The notes below the pieces were generated by a model. It was not told the origin of the DNA. It made no database searches and was given only the letters and a program-made list of their open reading frames with translations. From contig USHZ01000114.1 of the NCBI GenBank assembly GCA_900554595.1, positions 1 through 6,523 on the forward strand: a stretch of 6,523 bases of DNA, written 5' to 3'. Each line of letters opens with the position of its first letter. The first letter of the stretch is position 1. Source of the DNA: an uncultured Collinsella sp. Its GTDB lineage: Bacteria > Actinomycetota > Coriobacteriia > Coriobacteriales > Coriobacteriaceae. The translations under genes were made by a program, and so were the position numbers. This document shows positions 5,836 to 6,523 of this stretch, piece by piece.

Positions 5836-6523
5836 GTGGACAACCAGAGGAAGGCCTCGTCCGGCCTTGACCCCTCGGGCGCTGCGCCCTACGAGACGAC
5901 CTACCACAAGGGTCCCGTCATCCTGCGCGGAGACATGATCCCCAATGAGAGCACCTCGGAGCACCTGCTGCGCCCTGACGACTCTCCGGACTGGCTGCAC
6001 ACAGACCCCTGGCGCGTGCTGCGCATCCAGGCCGAGTTCGTGGACGGCTTCAGCGCGCTCGCGGGCCTGGGGCCGGCCGTGGCCTGCTTTGGGTCTGCCC
6101 GCACCGGGCGCGAGGACGCCGCCTACGCAGCCGCCCGCACGGCCGGCGGGCTTCTCGCGAAGGCGGGCTATGCCGTCATCACCGGAGGCGGCCCCGGCAT
6201 CATGGAGGCCGCGAACCGGGGATGCGCCGAGGCGGGCGGCAAGTCCGTGGGCCTGGGCATCGAGCTTCCGCACGAGGAGGGCATCAACCGCTGGGTCAAC
6301 ATGGGCATCACCTTCCGCTACTTCTTCGTGCGCAAGGTCATGTTCATGAAGTACTCGAGCGGCGGCATCGTGTTCCCCGGAGGCTTCGGGACGCTTGACG
6401 AGGCGTTCGAGATGCTCACGCTCATCCAGACGCACAAGGCCAAGTCCATGCCGGTCGTGTTCTTTGGCAGCGAGTACTGGGGCGGGCTGTTCGACTGGAT
6501 TTCCGGTCCCGTCACGAGCCGCG
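5836..6523 (+). CDS. LOG-family (TIGR00730-type) nucleotide phosphoribohydrolase, 3' end outside the window
   Basis: The + strand frame stays open to the window edge, giving 229 visible residues. Residues about 80-190 form the Rossmann-like LOG core: a strand with FGSAR (85-89), GGGPGIMEAANRGC (117-130) and PGGFGTLDE (181-189), the last being the nucleotide-binding and catalytic signature. Proteins of this family, often mislabelled lysine decarboxylases, cleave nucleoside 5'-monophosphates such as AMP to base plus ribose 5-phosphate, including cytokinin activation in some organisms. An N-terminal extension of about 75 residues, including KGPVILRGDMIPNEST, precedes the core. The start is uncertain. 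GTG 5836 follows the purine-rich GAGGAAAGGGGAG (5821-5833); GTG 5815 is in frame and would place the gene 15 bases after the GTPase. The family call is strong, while the physiological substrate is unknown. Confidence 0.87.
   Translation, partial: MDNQRKASSGLDPSGAAPYETTYHKGPVILRGDMIPNESTSEHLLRPDDSPDWLHTDPWRVLRIQAEFVDGFSALAGLGPAVACFGSARTGREDAAYAAARTAGGLLAKAGYAVITGGGPGIMEAANRGCAEAGGKSVGLGIELPHEEGINRWVNMGITFRYFFVRKVMFMKYSSGGIVFPGGFGTLDEAFEMLTLIQTHKAKSMPVVFFGSEYWGGLFDWISGPVTSR

Noticed and set aside
4555..6435. Very long (626-codon) open frame on the - strand
   Set aside because: It lies opposite the GTPase and LOG genes, which have clear family motifs. Its product is a repetitive Val/Leu/Ala/Asp/Gly/His mix, typical of an antisense frame opened by GC-rich codons.

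Overview
This window is a compact, GC-rich bacterial chromosomal segment with every convincing gene on the + strand. GC-rich codons, strong AAGGAGG-type ribosome binding sites, multi-domain GGDEF/PAS/EAL proteins and small redox proteins suggest a high-GC Gram-positive anaerobe, most likely Coriobacteriia (Collinsella-like). That assignment rests on general protein and codon character and no marker gene confirms it. No RNA genes, mobile elements or CRISPR arrays were seen, and no phage genes.

Positions 1-3495 form a cyclic-di-GMP module. The first gene enters the window already open, so its start lies outside. It shows the end of a PAS-like domain, two degenerate GGDEF domains and an EAL phosphodiesterase domain whose catalytic residues all look intact. 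After 127 bases comes a second gene encoding an intact GGDEF domain (diguanylate cyclase), a PAS-like domain and a degenerate GGDEF domain. The end of the second protein aligns with the visible beginning of the first, so they are tandem paralogues with apparently opposite enzymatic capacities. A perfect 15-bp inverted repeat lies between them, overlaps a possible -10 element and sits just upstream of a near-ideal Shine-Dalgarno sequence. A second, 17-bp hairpin follows the cyclase gene and is the likely end of the module.

Positions 3607-4588 hold a two-gene redox-type operon: a flavodoxin-fold FMN oxidoreductase with a four-cysteine cluster, then, 16 bases on, a 113-residue ArsC/Spx-family protein with Ser where the catalytic Cys is expected.

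Positions 4675-6523 hold a COG0523 (CobW/P47K) GTPase, a family linked to zinc or cobalt handling, followed closely by a LOG-family nucleotide hydrolase that runs off the window. These two genes have visibly higher GC at third codon positions than the c-di-GMP genes.

Nothing here is clearly a new biological system. The points most worth checking are the linked cyclase/phosphodiesterase paralogues with the palindrome between them, and the cysteine-less ArsC-like protein beside an Fe-S-type flavoprotein.
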